Under the pieces are notes generated by a model, which was not told where the DNA came from, made no database searches, and worked only from the letters and a program-made list of their open reading frames with translations. A stretch of DNA of 5,369 nt from the NCBI GenBank assembly GCA_903931355.1, contig CAIZCB010000327.1, positions 1 through 5,369 of the forward strand. Direction: 5' to 3'. The translations under genes were made by a program, and so were the position numbers. This document shows, piece by piece, positions 1 to 5,369 of the stretch (position 1 is its first letter; each line of letters begins with the position of its first letter). The DNA comes from an uncultured Pseudomonadota bacterium (GTDB lineage Bacteria; Pseudomonadota; Gammaproteobacteria; Methylococcales; Methylomonadaceae).

Positions 1-1196
1 AAGAAATCAGACCAAGCATCGCCATCAACCAATTTGTTGGTTTGCCATACAGTAACGAATTGACCATCGCCTTGAATTTCGCCAATCAACACCGGTTTGC
101 TGATGTGATGGTTAGGCAACATTTTTGAAGTGCCGCCGGTCAAGTTAGGGTATTCAACGCCGATAATGGCTTTTTGTACTGCGTCAGGATCGGTAGTACC
201 AGCTTTCTCAACCGCTTTCACCCACATATTGAAGCCGATGTAATGGGCTTCCATTGGGTCGTTAGTGACGCGTTTTGGGTTTTTGATGTAGTCTTTCCAT
301 TGGTTGATGAAGGCTGCGTTTTTAGTGCTATCAACGCTCATGAAGTAGTTCCATGCTGCCAAATGGCCAACTAATGGTTTGGTATCCATACCAGACAATT
401 CTTCTTCACCAACTGAGAAGGCGATCACTGGGATTTGCTCAGCAGAAACACCTTGGTTACCCAATTCTTTGTAGAAAGGGATGTTGGCGTCGCCGTTGAT
501 GGTTGAAACTACCGCAGTTTTCTTGCCCGCTGAACCAAATTTTTTGATGTCAGAAACAATGCTTTGCCAATCAGAATGACCAAATGGTGTGTAGTTGATC
601 ATGATGTCTTTCGCTGGCACACCTTTGGATTTTAGATAGGCTTCCAAAATCTTGTTGGTAGTACGTGGGTAAACGTAGTCAGTACCCGCCAATACCCAGC
701 GTTGTACTTTCAAATCGTTCATCAAATAATCAACTGCAGGAATCGCTTGTTGATTAGGCGCCGCACCGGTGTAGAACACGTTTTTAGACGATTCTTCACC
801 TTCGTATTGAACTGGGTAGAACAACAAGCCGTTCAACTCTTCAATCACTGGCAAAACTGATTTACGCGATACGGAAGTCCAGCAACCGAAAATTGAAGCG
901 ACCTTATCCTTAGTCAACAATTCACGGGCTTTTTCAGCAAATAGCGGCCAGTTTGAAGCAGGGTCAACCACCACTGCTTCGAGTTTTTTACCCAACAAAC
1001 CGCCTTTTTTGTTTTGCTCATCAATCAGCATCAACATGGTGTCTTTTAAAGTGGTTTCACTAATCGCCATCGTGCCTGACAGCGAATGTAATACACCGAC
1101 TTTAATCGTATCTTCAGCGAATGCACTGCCAGTCAGTAACAACGATGACAAAGCAGTAGTTAGCGCTAATTTGCGTAACGGATTTGATAATTTCAT
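1..1196 (-). CDS. urtA: Urea/short-chain amide ABC transporter periplasmic binding protein UrtA (C-terminus cut by window edge)
   Basis: This is the periplasmic substrate-binding protein of a urea-type ABC importer, which captures urea (or short amides) and delivers it to an inner-membrane permease. Residues 1-27 are a signal peptide with a basic start, a hydrophobic core (LALTTALSSLLLTG) and an AFA cleavage site before E28. The mature start IKVGVLHSLSGTMAISE and the stretches SIFGCWTSVSRKSV (101-114), LLFYPVQYEGEESSKNVFYT (124-143), RVTNDPMEAHYIG (309-321) and MLPNHHISKPV (359-369) are what I recognise from UrtA rather than from the related branched-chain amino acid binders. The 398 residues present run without a stop to the left edge; family members are about 420-440 long, so only a short tail is missing. 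The start ATG has AAAGGA 8 nt upstream. An in-frame ATG two codons earlier is only 2 nt from that site and is less likely. The gene follows the porin by 25 bp and is probably co-transcribed. The close relative FmdD, which binds short amides in methylotrophs, is an alternative name, and specificity cannot be settled from sequence alone. Confidence 0.94.
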   Translation of the reverse strand, partial: MKLSNPLRKLALTTALSSLLLTGSAFAEDTIKVGVLHSLSGTMAISETTLKDTMLMLIDEQNKKGGLLGKKLEAVVVDPASNWPLFAEKARELLTKDKVASIFGCWTSVSRKSVLPVIEELNGLLFYPVQYEGEESSKNVFYTGAAPNQQAIPAVDYLMNDLKVQRWVLAGTDYVYPRTTNKILEAYLKSKGVPAKDIMINYTPFGHSDWQSIVSDIKKFGSAGKKTAVVSTINGDANIPFYKELGNQGVSAEQIPVIAFSVGEEELSGMDTKPLVGHLAAWNYFMSVDSTKNAAFINQWKDYIKNPKRVTNDPMEAHYIGFNMWVKAVEKAGTTDPDAVQKAIIGVEYPNLTGGTSKMLPNHHISKPVLIGEIQGDGQFVTVWQTNKLVDGDAWSDF

Positions 1197-1204
1197 AGTC
1201 ATAG

Positions 1205-1210
1205 TCCTTT
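1205..1210 (-). promoter_or_regulatory. Ribosome binding site of urtA
   Basis: AAAGGA on the minus strand lies 8 nt before the ATG at 1196-1194. It decides between two in-frame ATG codons (1202-1200 and 1196-1194) in favour of the second. It lies in the 25-bp gap after the porin stop codon, so urtA is translated independently although probably from the same mRNA. Confidence 0.75.
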
Positions 1211-1221
1211 GAGATTAGAGG

Positions 1222-2469
1222 TTAGATTTGCCATTGGAAGCCGAGCATCATTTGACTTGAACGGTCGCCTGAAGCATCGGTTTTGTAGTTCAAGCCTTTG
1301 GTCAGTAAATCGCCGTATTGGTAACTTAAAGACACTTTGGCGTTGTGGCTGTCGATGATGTAGTTCAAACCGGCTTCATAAACTTCACGATTGGTGCTGC
1401 CGGATGGAGAGACATTGACGTAACGTAAGAACGGTTGTGCTTGGCCTATCCAGATTTTTTGTGGGAATAGGTACATGCCGCTAACGTCGTAGGCGTTGCC
1501 ATCAAACATCGAAAATTGTGGAGCAATACCTGGACTTCCTTCCAGATTTCGAGTGGCTTGGCTATAGCCATTAGAAATGCCGTAGTTTTTATACTCACCG
1601 TTTAAAGTCACTACGCTGCCATCAGGTAATACTTTTTCCATTAATACATCCGCGGTAGTGCCACGGAAGTTACCTGGGTCAGTAGCAGATCCCGCGCCAC
1701 CTTCTTGATACTGATTAGACACACCGACGGTCAAAATATCGCCGCCCTTACCGTAGTAAGTCCCTGATGTGTAATAACCTGGATTTTTTTCCACTTCCCA
1801 AAAGTTATAAGCAAAGCGTTGTGCATACATAATGTTAGAGTTTTGATTAGCACCACCGCGTAAACCACGGAAGAAACCCACCGCGTATTGGAAGCGTTTA
1901 TCAAAGAAAGCACCCCAAACGGTGGCACCGTCATCACGTCCAAATGAGCCGGCAGAAGTGCCGTCTGATTTAATTGTTAAATTGTAATCAGCCGGTTCAA
2001 ATGGCGTTCCTGCGCCAAATGTGTTGTAGATCGGGCTGTAAAACGGACCATTCATCTCACGACGTTCAGCCGGTACCAACATACGACCAACCCATAAGTT
2101 ATAAGCTGGGTCGATTTCAAATTTACCAATCGCATCCAATACGCGTACTTCACCGCCATTGCCACAAGTTTGGCAATCGGTGTTGAATTCCACTTTCAAG
2201 TATTTGTGAATCTGGCCGTTTAAATACAAACGGATATTGTCCAGATTGAAATCGTTATTCCAGGTTTTGCCATTGGTAGAGCCTGCTTCCTGCGCGGTAA
2301 AACTGGTGCGCAACCCTGCGCCAACACTCACCCATTTGGTGTCATCAATTTTAAAAGTCGCTCCTGCTAAAGCATTAGAAGTATGGCCTACAGCTAATGC
2401 TGAAATAGCCGCAGTACAAAATACGCGGGCTTTACGCCCAGTAGCGGTGTTTTTGATAGATCTCTTCAT
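1222..2469 (-). CDS. FmdC-like outer-membrane porin for urea/short-chain amides
   Basis: A 415-residue outer-membrane beta-barrel protein. Residues 1-35 form a signal peptide with a long basic N-region (KRSIKNTATGRKAR), a short hydrophobic core and a SNALA cleavage site before G36. The mature part is rich in alternating polar/aromatic strands (for example NIRLYLNGQIHKYLKVEFNT, AVGFFRGLRGG, SLSYQYGDL) and ends in the strand QMMLGFQWQI, a typical terminal barrel strand although the last residue is Ile rather than the usual Phe. NLWVGRMLVPAERREMNGPF (124-143) is the conserved arginine-rich stretch of phosphate-selective/FmdC-like porins. A CxxC pair (C99, C102) is unusual for a porin. The gene leads the minus-strand operon, with urtA 25 bp behind it, the same order as fmdC-fmdD in Methylophilus methylotrophus, so the probable job is diffusion of urea or small amides. 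The only nearby Shine-Dalgarno candidate is a G-run (GGGGG, 2479-2475) 5 nt before the ATG. The porin class is firm; the substrate is inferred from the neighbour. Confidence 0.87.
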   Translation of the reverse strand: MKRSIKNTATGRKARVFCTAAISALAVGHTSNALAGATFKIDDTKWVSVGAGLRTSFTAQEAGSTNGKTWNNDFNLDNIRLYLNGQIHKYLKVEFNTDCQTCGNGGEVRVLDAIGKFEIDPAYNLWVGRMLVPAERREMNGPFYSPIYNTFGAGTPFEPADYNLTIKSDGTSAGSFGRDDGATVWGAFFDKRFQYAVGFFRGLRGGANQNSNIMYAQRFAYNFWEVEKNPGYYTSGTYYGKGGDILTVGVSNQYQEGGAGSATDPGNFRGTTADVLMEKVLPDGSVVTLNGEYKNYGISNGYSQATRNLEGSPGIAPQFSMFDGNAYDVSGMYLFPQKIWIGQAQPFLRYVNVSPSGSTNREVYEAGLNYIIDSHNAKVSLSYQYGDLLTKGLNYKTDASGDRSSQMMLGFQWQI

Positions 2470-2482
2470 TAGAGCCCCCGGA

Positions 2483-2495
2483 TTGATAAGATCAA
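2483..2495. repeat. Short dyad TTGAT-AAG-ATCAA in the porin leader
   Basis: A perfect 5-bp inverted repeat with a 3-nt centre, 13 nt upstream of the porin ATG. It resembles an FNR-type box (TTGAT-N4-ATCAA) but the spacer is one base short, so an FNR site is not claimed. Its position so close to the start codon would suit a repressor site or an mRNA structure near the ribosome binding site. It could also be chance. Confidence 0.3.
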
Positions 2496-2575
2496 GTGTG
2501 ATTGCAAGCGCTTTAAGCGATGCTGCCGTTATCTGGCGGGGTTAATTTTTAAATTTGTGGCGTATTTGCACAATT

Positions 2576-2603
2576 CGTCAAATGACTCATCAGTCATTTG
2601 ACG
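2576..2603. repeat. Perfect 12-bp inverted repeat with 4-nt loop
   Basis: CGTCAAATGACT (2576-2587), a CATC spacer (2588-2591) and AGTCATTTGACG (2592-2603) form an exact dyad. It lies about 105 bp upstream of the porin ATG and 172 bp upstream of the ATG of the right-hand pair. Neither strand shows a T-run after the stem and the stem is only moderately GC-rich, so it does not look like an intrinsic terminator, and no gene points into it. An operator for a dimeric regulator of the divergent promoters is the simplest reading. A small extruded hairpin or a mobile-repeat remnant are alternatives. Confidence 0.85.
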
Positions 2604-2683
2604 TATGGCAGGGGAATGGGGGGTTAAGTAGAGTGAATACCCTACATTAAGGCTTTGAGCTGGGCCTGTTAAATGCAGATTGA

Positions 2684-2713
2684 CCGTTGGCTTTGGCTTC
2701 GCTCAGCCCACAG
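2684..2713. repeat. REP-like degenerate inverted repeat
   Basis: CCGTTGGCT (2684-2692) and AGCCCACAG (2705-2713) pair at 7 of 9 positions around a 12-nt centre containing GGCTTCGCTC. The combination of a CCGTTGGCT-type arm with an inner TTCGCTC resembles dispersed repetitive extragenic palindromes that I remember from several gammaproteobacterial genomes. With only one copy in this window the dispersed nature cannot be shown, and the copy is imperfect. It ends just before the candidate promoter of the rightward genes. Confidence 0.4.
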
Positions 2714-2743
2714 TTAACTTAGCACATCCGATAACGTTATATA
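2714..2743 (+). promoter_or_regulatory. Candidate sigma-70-type promoter for the rightward pair
   Basis: TTAACT (2714-2719, 4 of 6 matches to TTGACA) and TATATA (2738-2743, 4 of 6 to TATAAT) are 18 bp apart, with the overlapping TATAAA as another -10 option. Transcription would begin near 2750 and give a leader of about 25 nt carrying the AGAGGAA ribosome binding site. The match is modest and is supported mainly by its position. Confidence 0.35.
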
Positions 2744-2763
2744 AAACCAACAAGGCTCGAATT

Positions 2764-2770
2764 AGAGGAA
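2764..2770 (+). promoter_or_regulatory. Ribosome binding site deciding the ATG at 2776
   Basis: AGAGGAA lies 5 nt before the ATG at 2776-2778. The frame stays open upstream to a TTG at 2680, but that extension would place about 32 non-signal residues before the signal peptide and would read through the REP-like repeat and the candidate promoter. The ATG at 2776 is therefore the start. Confidence 0.8.
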
Positions 2771-2775
2771 TAGAT

Positions 2776-3525
2776 ATGCGAATTTTTACCCCAAGATTGC
2801 AGCAAATAGTCTGCTTATTAGCCTTAGCTACTGGCTCGGCAATCGCTGCAGATAACGATGCGGTTAGCATCGACAAAAGCGCCGTCAAAGCGATTGAATT
2901 CAATTTGGCTGACGATAATCTCCAGCAATTTGGCTTTAAATTGTCTGCGAAAACTATGGCGGAGCGGGTCAAAGCTAATTTGACTGAATGGCATTATCCT
3001 TTTCAGGCTATCGATGGCGCTTATTCGCACCACTTACAAGCTCAATTAGGTAAAGTCAGTCATCAACAAACGCCGGTAGGCTTTTCTTTTACCAGTGGCA
3101 GTTCCGATCCTCGCTCACCGGATTTTCAAAAAGCCGATGTGTTACCAATTACTTGCACGCTTAGCAAAATTGGTGATCAGAAACAAACCATCGAACAACA
3201 CAGCAGCTTTGGGATTCATCAATTCAGTGACCAGCCTAGTGAGGCTAAGCTGAATGAAAAATTGGTCGATCAAATCAGTACCGCTTGTTTCACTTTATTA
3301 GACGATTTACGGTTGCCAACCGCGGCGGGTAATAATTTAGACAGCAAAACGTTTAAACCGACTTGGATGCCGGATGTGAAAGTCGAGGTTAAACAAGTAC
3401 CGGTAGTTAACAGCTCCAACCTTGATGCTGGCGCTGAATCCGCTAACGAAGAAACTCGCAAAGAGATTATTATTCACAACCAAGGTACGCCGCTGATTCT
3501 GAATTTTGGTCATGAGCGTCGCTAA
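2776..3525 (+). CDS. Exported protein of unknown function, partner of the permease-sensor gene
   Basis: I do not recognise a family for this 249-residue protein. Residues 1-25 are a signal peptide (basic MRIFTPR, hydrophobic IVCLLALATG, cleavage after SAIAA, before D26); there is no lipobox cysteine at the cleavage site, so a soluble periplasmic protein is most likely. The mature part has no further membrane helix. It has two cysteines, C127 in LPITCTLS and C171 in STACFTLLDDL, which could form a disulphide in the periplasm. Residues about 136-182 look helical and soluble, and the tail (about 200-249) is rich in charged and polar residues, ending in RKEIIIHNQGTPLILNFGHERR read in two parts (229-240, 241-249). 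The stop codon is 22 bp before the GTG start of the permease-like gene on the same strand, so the two are almost certainly co-transcribed. A ligand-binding or accessory partner of the membrane sensor is an inference from this pairing only. Confidence 0.85.
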   Translation: MRIFTPRLQQIVCLLALATGSAIAADNDAVSIDKSAVKAIEFNLADDNLQQFGFKLSAKTMAERVKANLTEWHYPFQAIDGAYSHHLQAQLGKVSHQQTPVGFSFTSGSSDPRSPDFQKADVLPITCTLSKIGDQKQTIEQHSSFGIHQFSDQPSEAKLNEKLVDQISTACFTLLDDLRLPTAAGNNLDSKTFKPTWMPDVKVEVKQVPVVNSSNLDAGAESANEETRKEIIIHNQGTPLILNFGHERR

Positions 3526-3537
3526 TAAATAGCTATC

Positions 3538-3543
3538 TAGGAG
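3538..3543 (+). promoter_or_regulatory. Ribosome binding site deciding a GTG start
   Basis: TAGGAG lies 4 nt before the GTG at 3548-3550. An in-frame TAG stop at 3530-3532 excludes any earlier start, and no ATG is found near this site, so GTG is the start codon. The site lies in the 22-bp gap after the preceding gene. Confidence 0.75.
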
Positions 3544-3547
3544 TTTT

Positions 3548-5369
3548 GTGGAAGTCGGTCTTTATAAAAATATCGCCAAAGTTAGGCGTGATTACAATGC
3601 CTTGGTTGCCAATGAAACCTTAGAGGATTATGCCTTACGCTATGCACCGCGCAGCTTCCGAAAATGGTCGGGATTTCGGGTGGCGAACACGGCCTTTGGC
3701 TCAACCTCGTTTTTGGTGTTAGAAGCAATTGGCGGCTTTTTATCGATAAATTATGGCTTTACCAATGCTTGTTGGGCGATTTTAATTGTCGGCTTGGTGA
3801 TTTTTATCACCAGTTTGCCGATTAGTTATTACGCGGCTCGTTACCATATTGATATTGATTTGCTGACCCGAAGCGCAGGCTTTGGCTACATCGGCTCAAC
3901 CGTCACCTCGTTAATTTACGCCTCGTTTACTTTTACCCTGTTTGCTTTAGAAGCCTCGATTATGTCGCTGGCTATCGAGTTGTATTTTCATATTCCGCTG
4001 GCGATTGCTCATGTTGTCAGCGCTGTCATCGTCGTGCCGTTGGTGACTTTTGGGGTGACTACGATCAGCCGAATGCAGTTATGGACTCAGCCGATTTGGT
4101 TGCTGTTGTTGATTGCGCCTTATGTCGCGGTGGTGACGCGCGAGCCTGATTCTCTGCTGACTTTAAACAGTTATTTCTGGATTGCCAGCAGTGGCCAAGG
4201 TTTTGACTGGTTGCTGTTTGGCACTGCAACCACGATAGCTTTTTCGATGGTGGCGCAGATTGGTGAACAAGTCGATTTCTTGCGTTTCATGCCAGACCAG
4301 CAACCCGGAAAAGCTTGGCGTTGGTGGTTGGCGATGTTGGCGGCTGGGCCGGGTTGGATTGTGTTTGGGGTGATTCGGCAAATATTAGGCGCGATGTTGG
4401 CGCATTTGGCGATTCGACATGGAATTAGTCCTCAACATGCTCATGAACCCACGCAAATGTATTTAGTGGCTTACAAACAATTGTTTGAGAATCCGCAATG
4501 GGCGATGGCAGCGACGACTTTATTTGTGGTGTTAAGCCAGATCAAAATCAATGTCACCAATGCTTATGCCGGCTCGTTAGCGTGGTCGAATTTCTTTTCA
4601 CGAGTCACACACAGTCACCCAGGACGGGTGGTTTGGTTGTTGTTTAATGTTTTGATTGCTTTGCTGTTAATGGAATTTGGGGTATTCGGTGCTTTGGAAA
4701 AAGTGCTGGGCTTGTTCTCGAATATGTCGATTGCATGGATTAGCGCCGTCGCCGCTGATCTGATGATTAACAAACCATTGGGCTTAAGTCCCAAAAAAGT
4801 CGAATTCAAACGCGCTTATTTAGCCGACTTAAATCCTGTCGGGATTATTGCGACCTTTACTGCTTCGGTGGTTTCAATATTGGCTTATTTAGGCTTGTTT
4901 GGTGAATATCCAAGAGCTTTTTCAGCGTTTATTGCCTTAATCGTCGCATTTATATTAGTGCCAGCCATCGCGTATTTTGGTGGTAATAAACATTATTTGG
5001 CGCGGGATGGTGAAGCAGAGCAAGCAAAAGGCCACACTTGTTCGATTTGTGAAAACGGCTTTGAGCATGAAGATTTAGCCCATTGTCCGGTTTATGCCGG
5101 CAGCATTTGTTCGTTGTGCTGTACTTTGGATGCGCGTTGTTTAGATGCTTGTAAAACCGGTTTTCGGTTTGATGATTATATGCAAGCGTTGGCTGAGCGA
5201 TTTTTGCCGAAGCGGATGAGTTTGAATGCGCGTTTGCGGATGTTGCGATTTGCCTTGATGTTTGGCTTTTTGTCGGTGCTGACGGGGATTTTTGTCAGCA
5301 TTATTTACTATCAAGATTTGCTATCCGTTCAGCACAATTTGGCCAGTTTTGATTTGTTGGTGAATAACT
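3548..5369 (+). CDS. NCS1 permease-like membrane protein fused to a Cys-rich module, probable N-terminal part of a sensor kinase (3' end cut)
   Basis: The frame is open from GTG to the right edge, 607 residues without a stop. Residues about 45-480 contain roughly 12 hydrophobic helices and match the NCS1 purine/cytosine permease family: RSAGFGYIGS (109-118) after helix 2, EQVDFLRFMP (240-249) corresponding to the family's D-[FY]-x-R-[FY] motif, and INVTNAYAGSLAWSNF (334-349) for the Asn-containing eighth helix. A plain permease would end near 480. Instead there follows a cluster of eight cysteines (C498, C501, C513, C521, C524, C525, C531, C535) including ICSLCCTLDARCLDACK (520-536), then a basic linker and a further helix (about 566-588), with the chain continuing outside the window. 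I recall this permease/Cys-cluster/helix layout at the front of poorly characterised hybrid histidine kinases, but no HisKA, HATPase or receiver part is visible here. By analogy with CbrA, which has an SSS-transporter domain, the permease part may transport and/or sense a nitrogenous compound. The neighbouring divergent urea/amide operon suggests the ligand class. Confidence 0.85.
   Translation, partial: MEVGLYKNIAKVRRDYNALVANETLEDYALRYAPRSFRKWSGFRVANTAFGSTSFLVLEAIGGFLSINYGFTNACWAILIVGLVIFITSLPISYYAARYHIDIDLLTRSAGFGYIGSTVTSLIYASFTFTLFALEASIMSLAIELYFHIPLAIAHVVSAVIVVPLVTFGVTTISRMQLWTQPIWLLLLIAPYVAVVTREPDSLLTLNSYFWIASSGQGFDWLLFGTATTIAFSMVAQIGEQVDFLRFMPDQQPGKAWRWWLAMLAAGPGWIVFGVIRQILGAMLAHLAIRHGISPQHAHEPTQMYLVAYKQLFENPQWAMAATTLFVVLSQIKINVTNAYAGSLAWSNFFSRVTHSHPGRVVWLLFNVLIALLLMEFGVFGALEKVLGLFSNMSIAWISAVAADLMINKPLGLSPKKVEFKRAYLADLNPVGIIATFTASVVSILAYLGLFGEYPRAFSAFIALIVAFILVPAIAYFGGNKHYLARDGEAEQAKGHTCSICENGFEHEDLAHCPVYAGSICSLCCTLDARCLDACKTGFRFDDYMQALAERFLPKRMSLNARLRMLRFALMFGFLSVLTGIFVSIIYYQDLLSVQHNLASFDLLVNN

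Larger units (their letters stand above)
2470..2775. promoter_or_regulatory. Divergent intergenic control region
   Basis: This 306-bp stretch separates the outward-facing porin-urtA and exported protein/permease-sensor pairs and must hold the promoters of both. I see no credible gene in it. It contains a perfect hairpin-forming repeat (2576-2603), a REP-like repeat (2684-2713), a small TTGAT-N3-ATCAA dyad (2483-2495) and an AT-rich tract (about 2542-2555). No convincing sigma-54 promoter (GG-N10-GC with a TGGCAC/TTGC context) and no GCAC/GTGC NtrC dyad was found by eye. The promoter of the porin operon could not be placed with confidence: the best sigma-70-like match on the minus strand is weak and overlaps the AT-rich tract. 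Confidence 0.8.

Noticed and set aside
2237..2545. Open frame on the plus strand, 102 residues
   Set aside because: It lies opposite the 5' part of the porin gene, whose frame has a signal peptide and barrel features; this one is its antisense shadow.
2555..2574. TTGTG-N9-CACAA dyad as a CRP or NtrC site
   Set aside because: The spacing is one base longer than CRP (TGTGA-N6-TCACA) and the half-sites have the opposite orientation to NtrC (GCAC...GTGC). The arms are only 5 bp, so it was not listed as a feature.
2576..2603. Intrinsic terminator
   Set aside because: No U-tract follows the stem on either strand, and both flanking genes start from this region rather than ending in it.
2687..2703. 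Sigma-54-like GG-N10-GC on the plus strand (TTGGCTTTGGCTTCGCT)
   Set aside because: Only the GG/GC doublets and spacing fit; the AC after TGGC and the TTGC context are missing, and the sequence is explained by the REP-like repeat.
2680..2775. TTG-initiated N-terminal extension of the exported protein
   Set aside because: It would put 32 residues before an otherwise clear signal peptide, has no good ribosome binding site and crosses the REP-like repeat; ATG 2776 has AGAGGAA at 5 nt.
3526..3547. Terminator between the exported protein and the permease-like gene
   Set aside because: The gap is 22 nt, shows no stem and carries the downstream ribosome binding site.
4163..4381. Open frame on the minus strand, 72 residues
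   Set aside because: It is antisense to conserved NCS1 helices, has a low-complexity composition and shows no ribosome binding site I can support.

Overview
The window carries four protein-coding genes in two divergent pairs, pointing away from a control region of about 300 bp (2470-2775). Both outer genes run off the ends. The proteins look proteobacterial: an outer-membrane porin with an inner-face signal peptide, Gram-negative export signals, and purine-rich Shine-Dalgarno sites. The gene content recalls the short-chain amide/urea uptake loci of methylotrophic and methanotrophic Proteobacteria, such as the fmdC-fmdD arrangement of Methylophilus. A gammaproteobacterial methanotroph is my best guess for the host, but this is inference from gene order and base composition by eye (moderate GC), not a demonstrated placement.

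Left pair, minus strand: a 415-residue porin of the FmdC-like type (2469-1222), then, 25 bp downstream, the periplasmic urea/short-chain-amide binding protein UrtA (1196 to the left edge, 398 residues present, C-terminus missing). The very short gap suggests one transcript that continues leftward, probably into the remaining transporter genes. The porin would admit the substrate across the outer membrane, and UrtA would capture it in the periplasm for an ABC permease.

Right pair, plus strand: an unrecognised exported protein of 249 residues (2776-3525), then, 22 bp later, a large membrane protein beginning with GTG (3548 to the right edge, 607 residues present, no stop). Its first ~480 residues form a 12-helix NCS1-type (purine/cytosine permease-like) domain. 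This is followed by a compact eight-cysteine cluster (498-535) and then another transmembrane helix (about 566-588) leading into a region cut off by the window edge. This layout is not that of a plain transporter. It fits the N-terminal part of a permease-fused sensor protein, probably a histidine kinase whose catalytic part lies beyond the window.

The central region holds a perfect 12-bp inverted repeat with a 4-nt loop, a degenerate REP-like inverted repeat, a small TTGAT/ATCAA dyad in the porin leader and a candidate promoter for the right pair. The most interesting hypothesis is that the right pair forms a sensing module (exported protein plus permease-like receptor) that controls the divergent urea/amide uptake operon.
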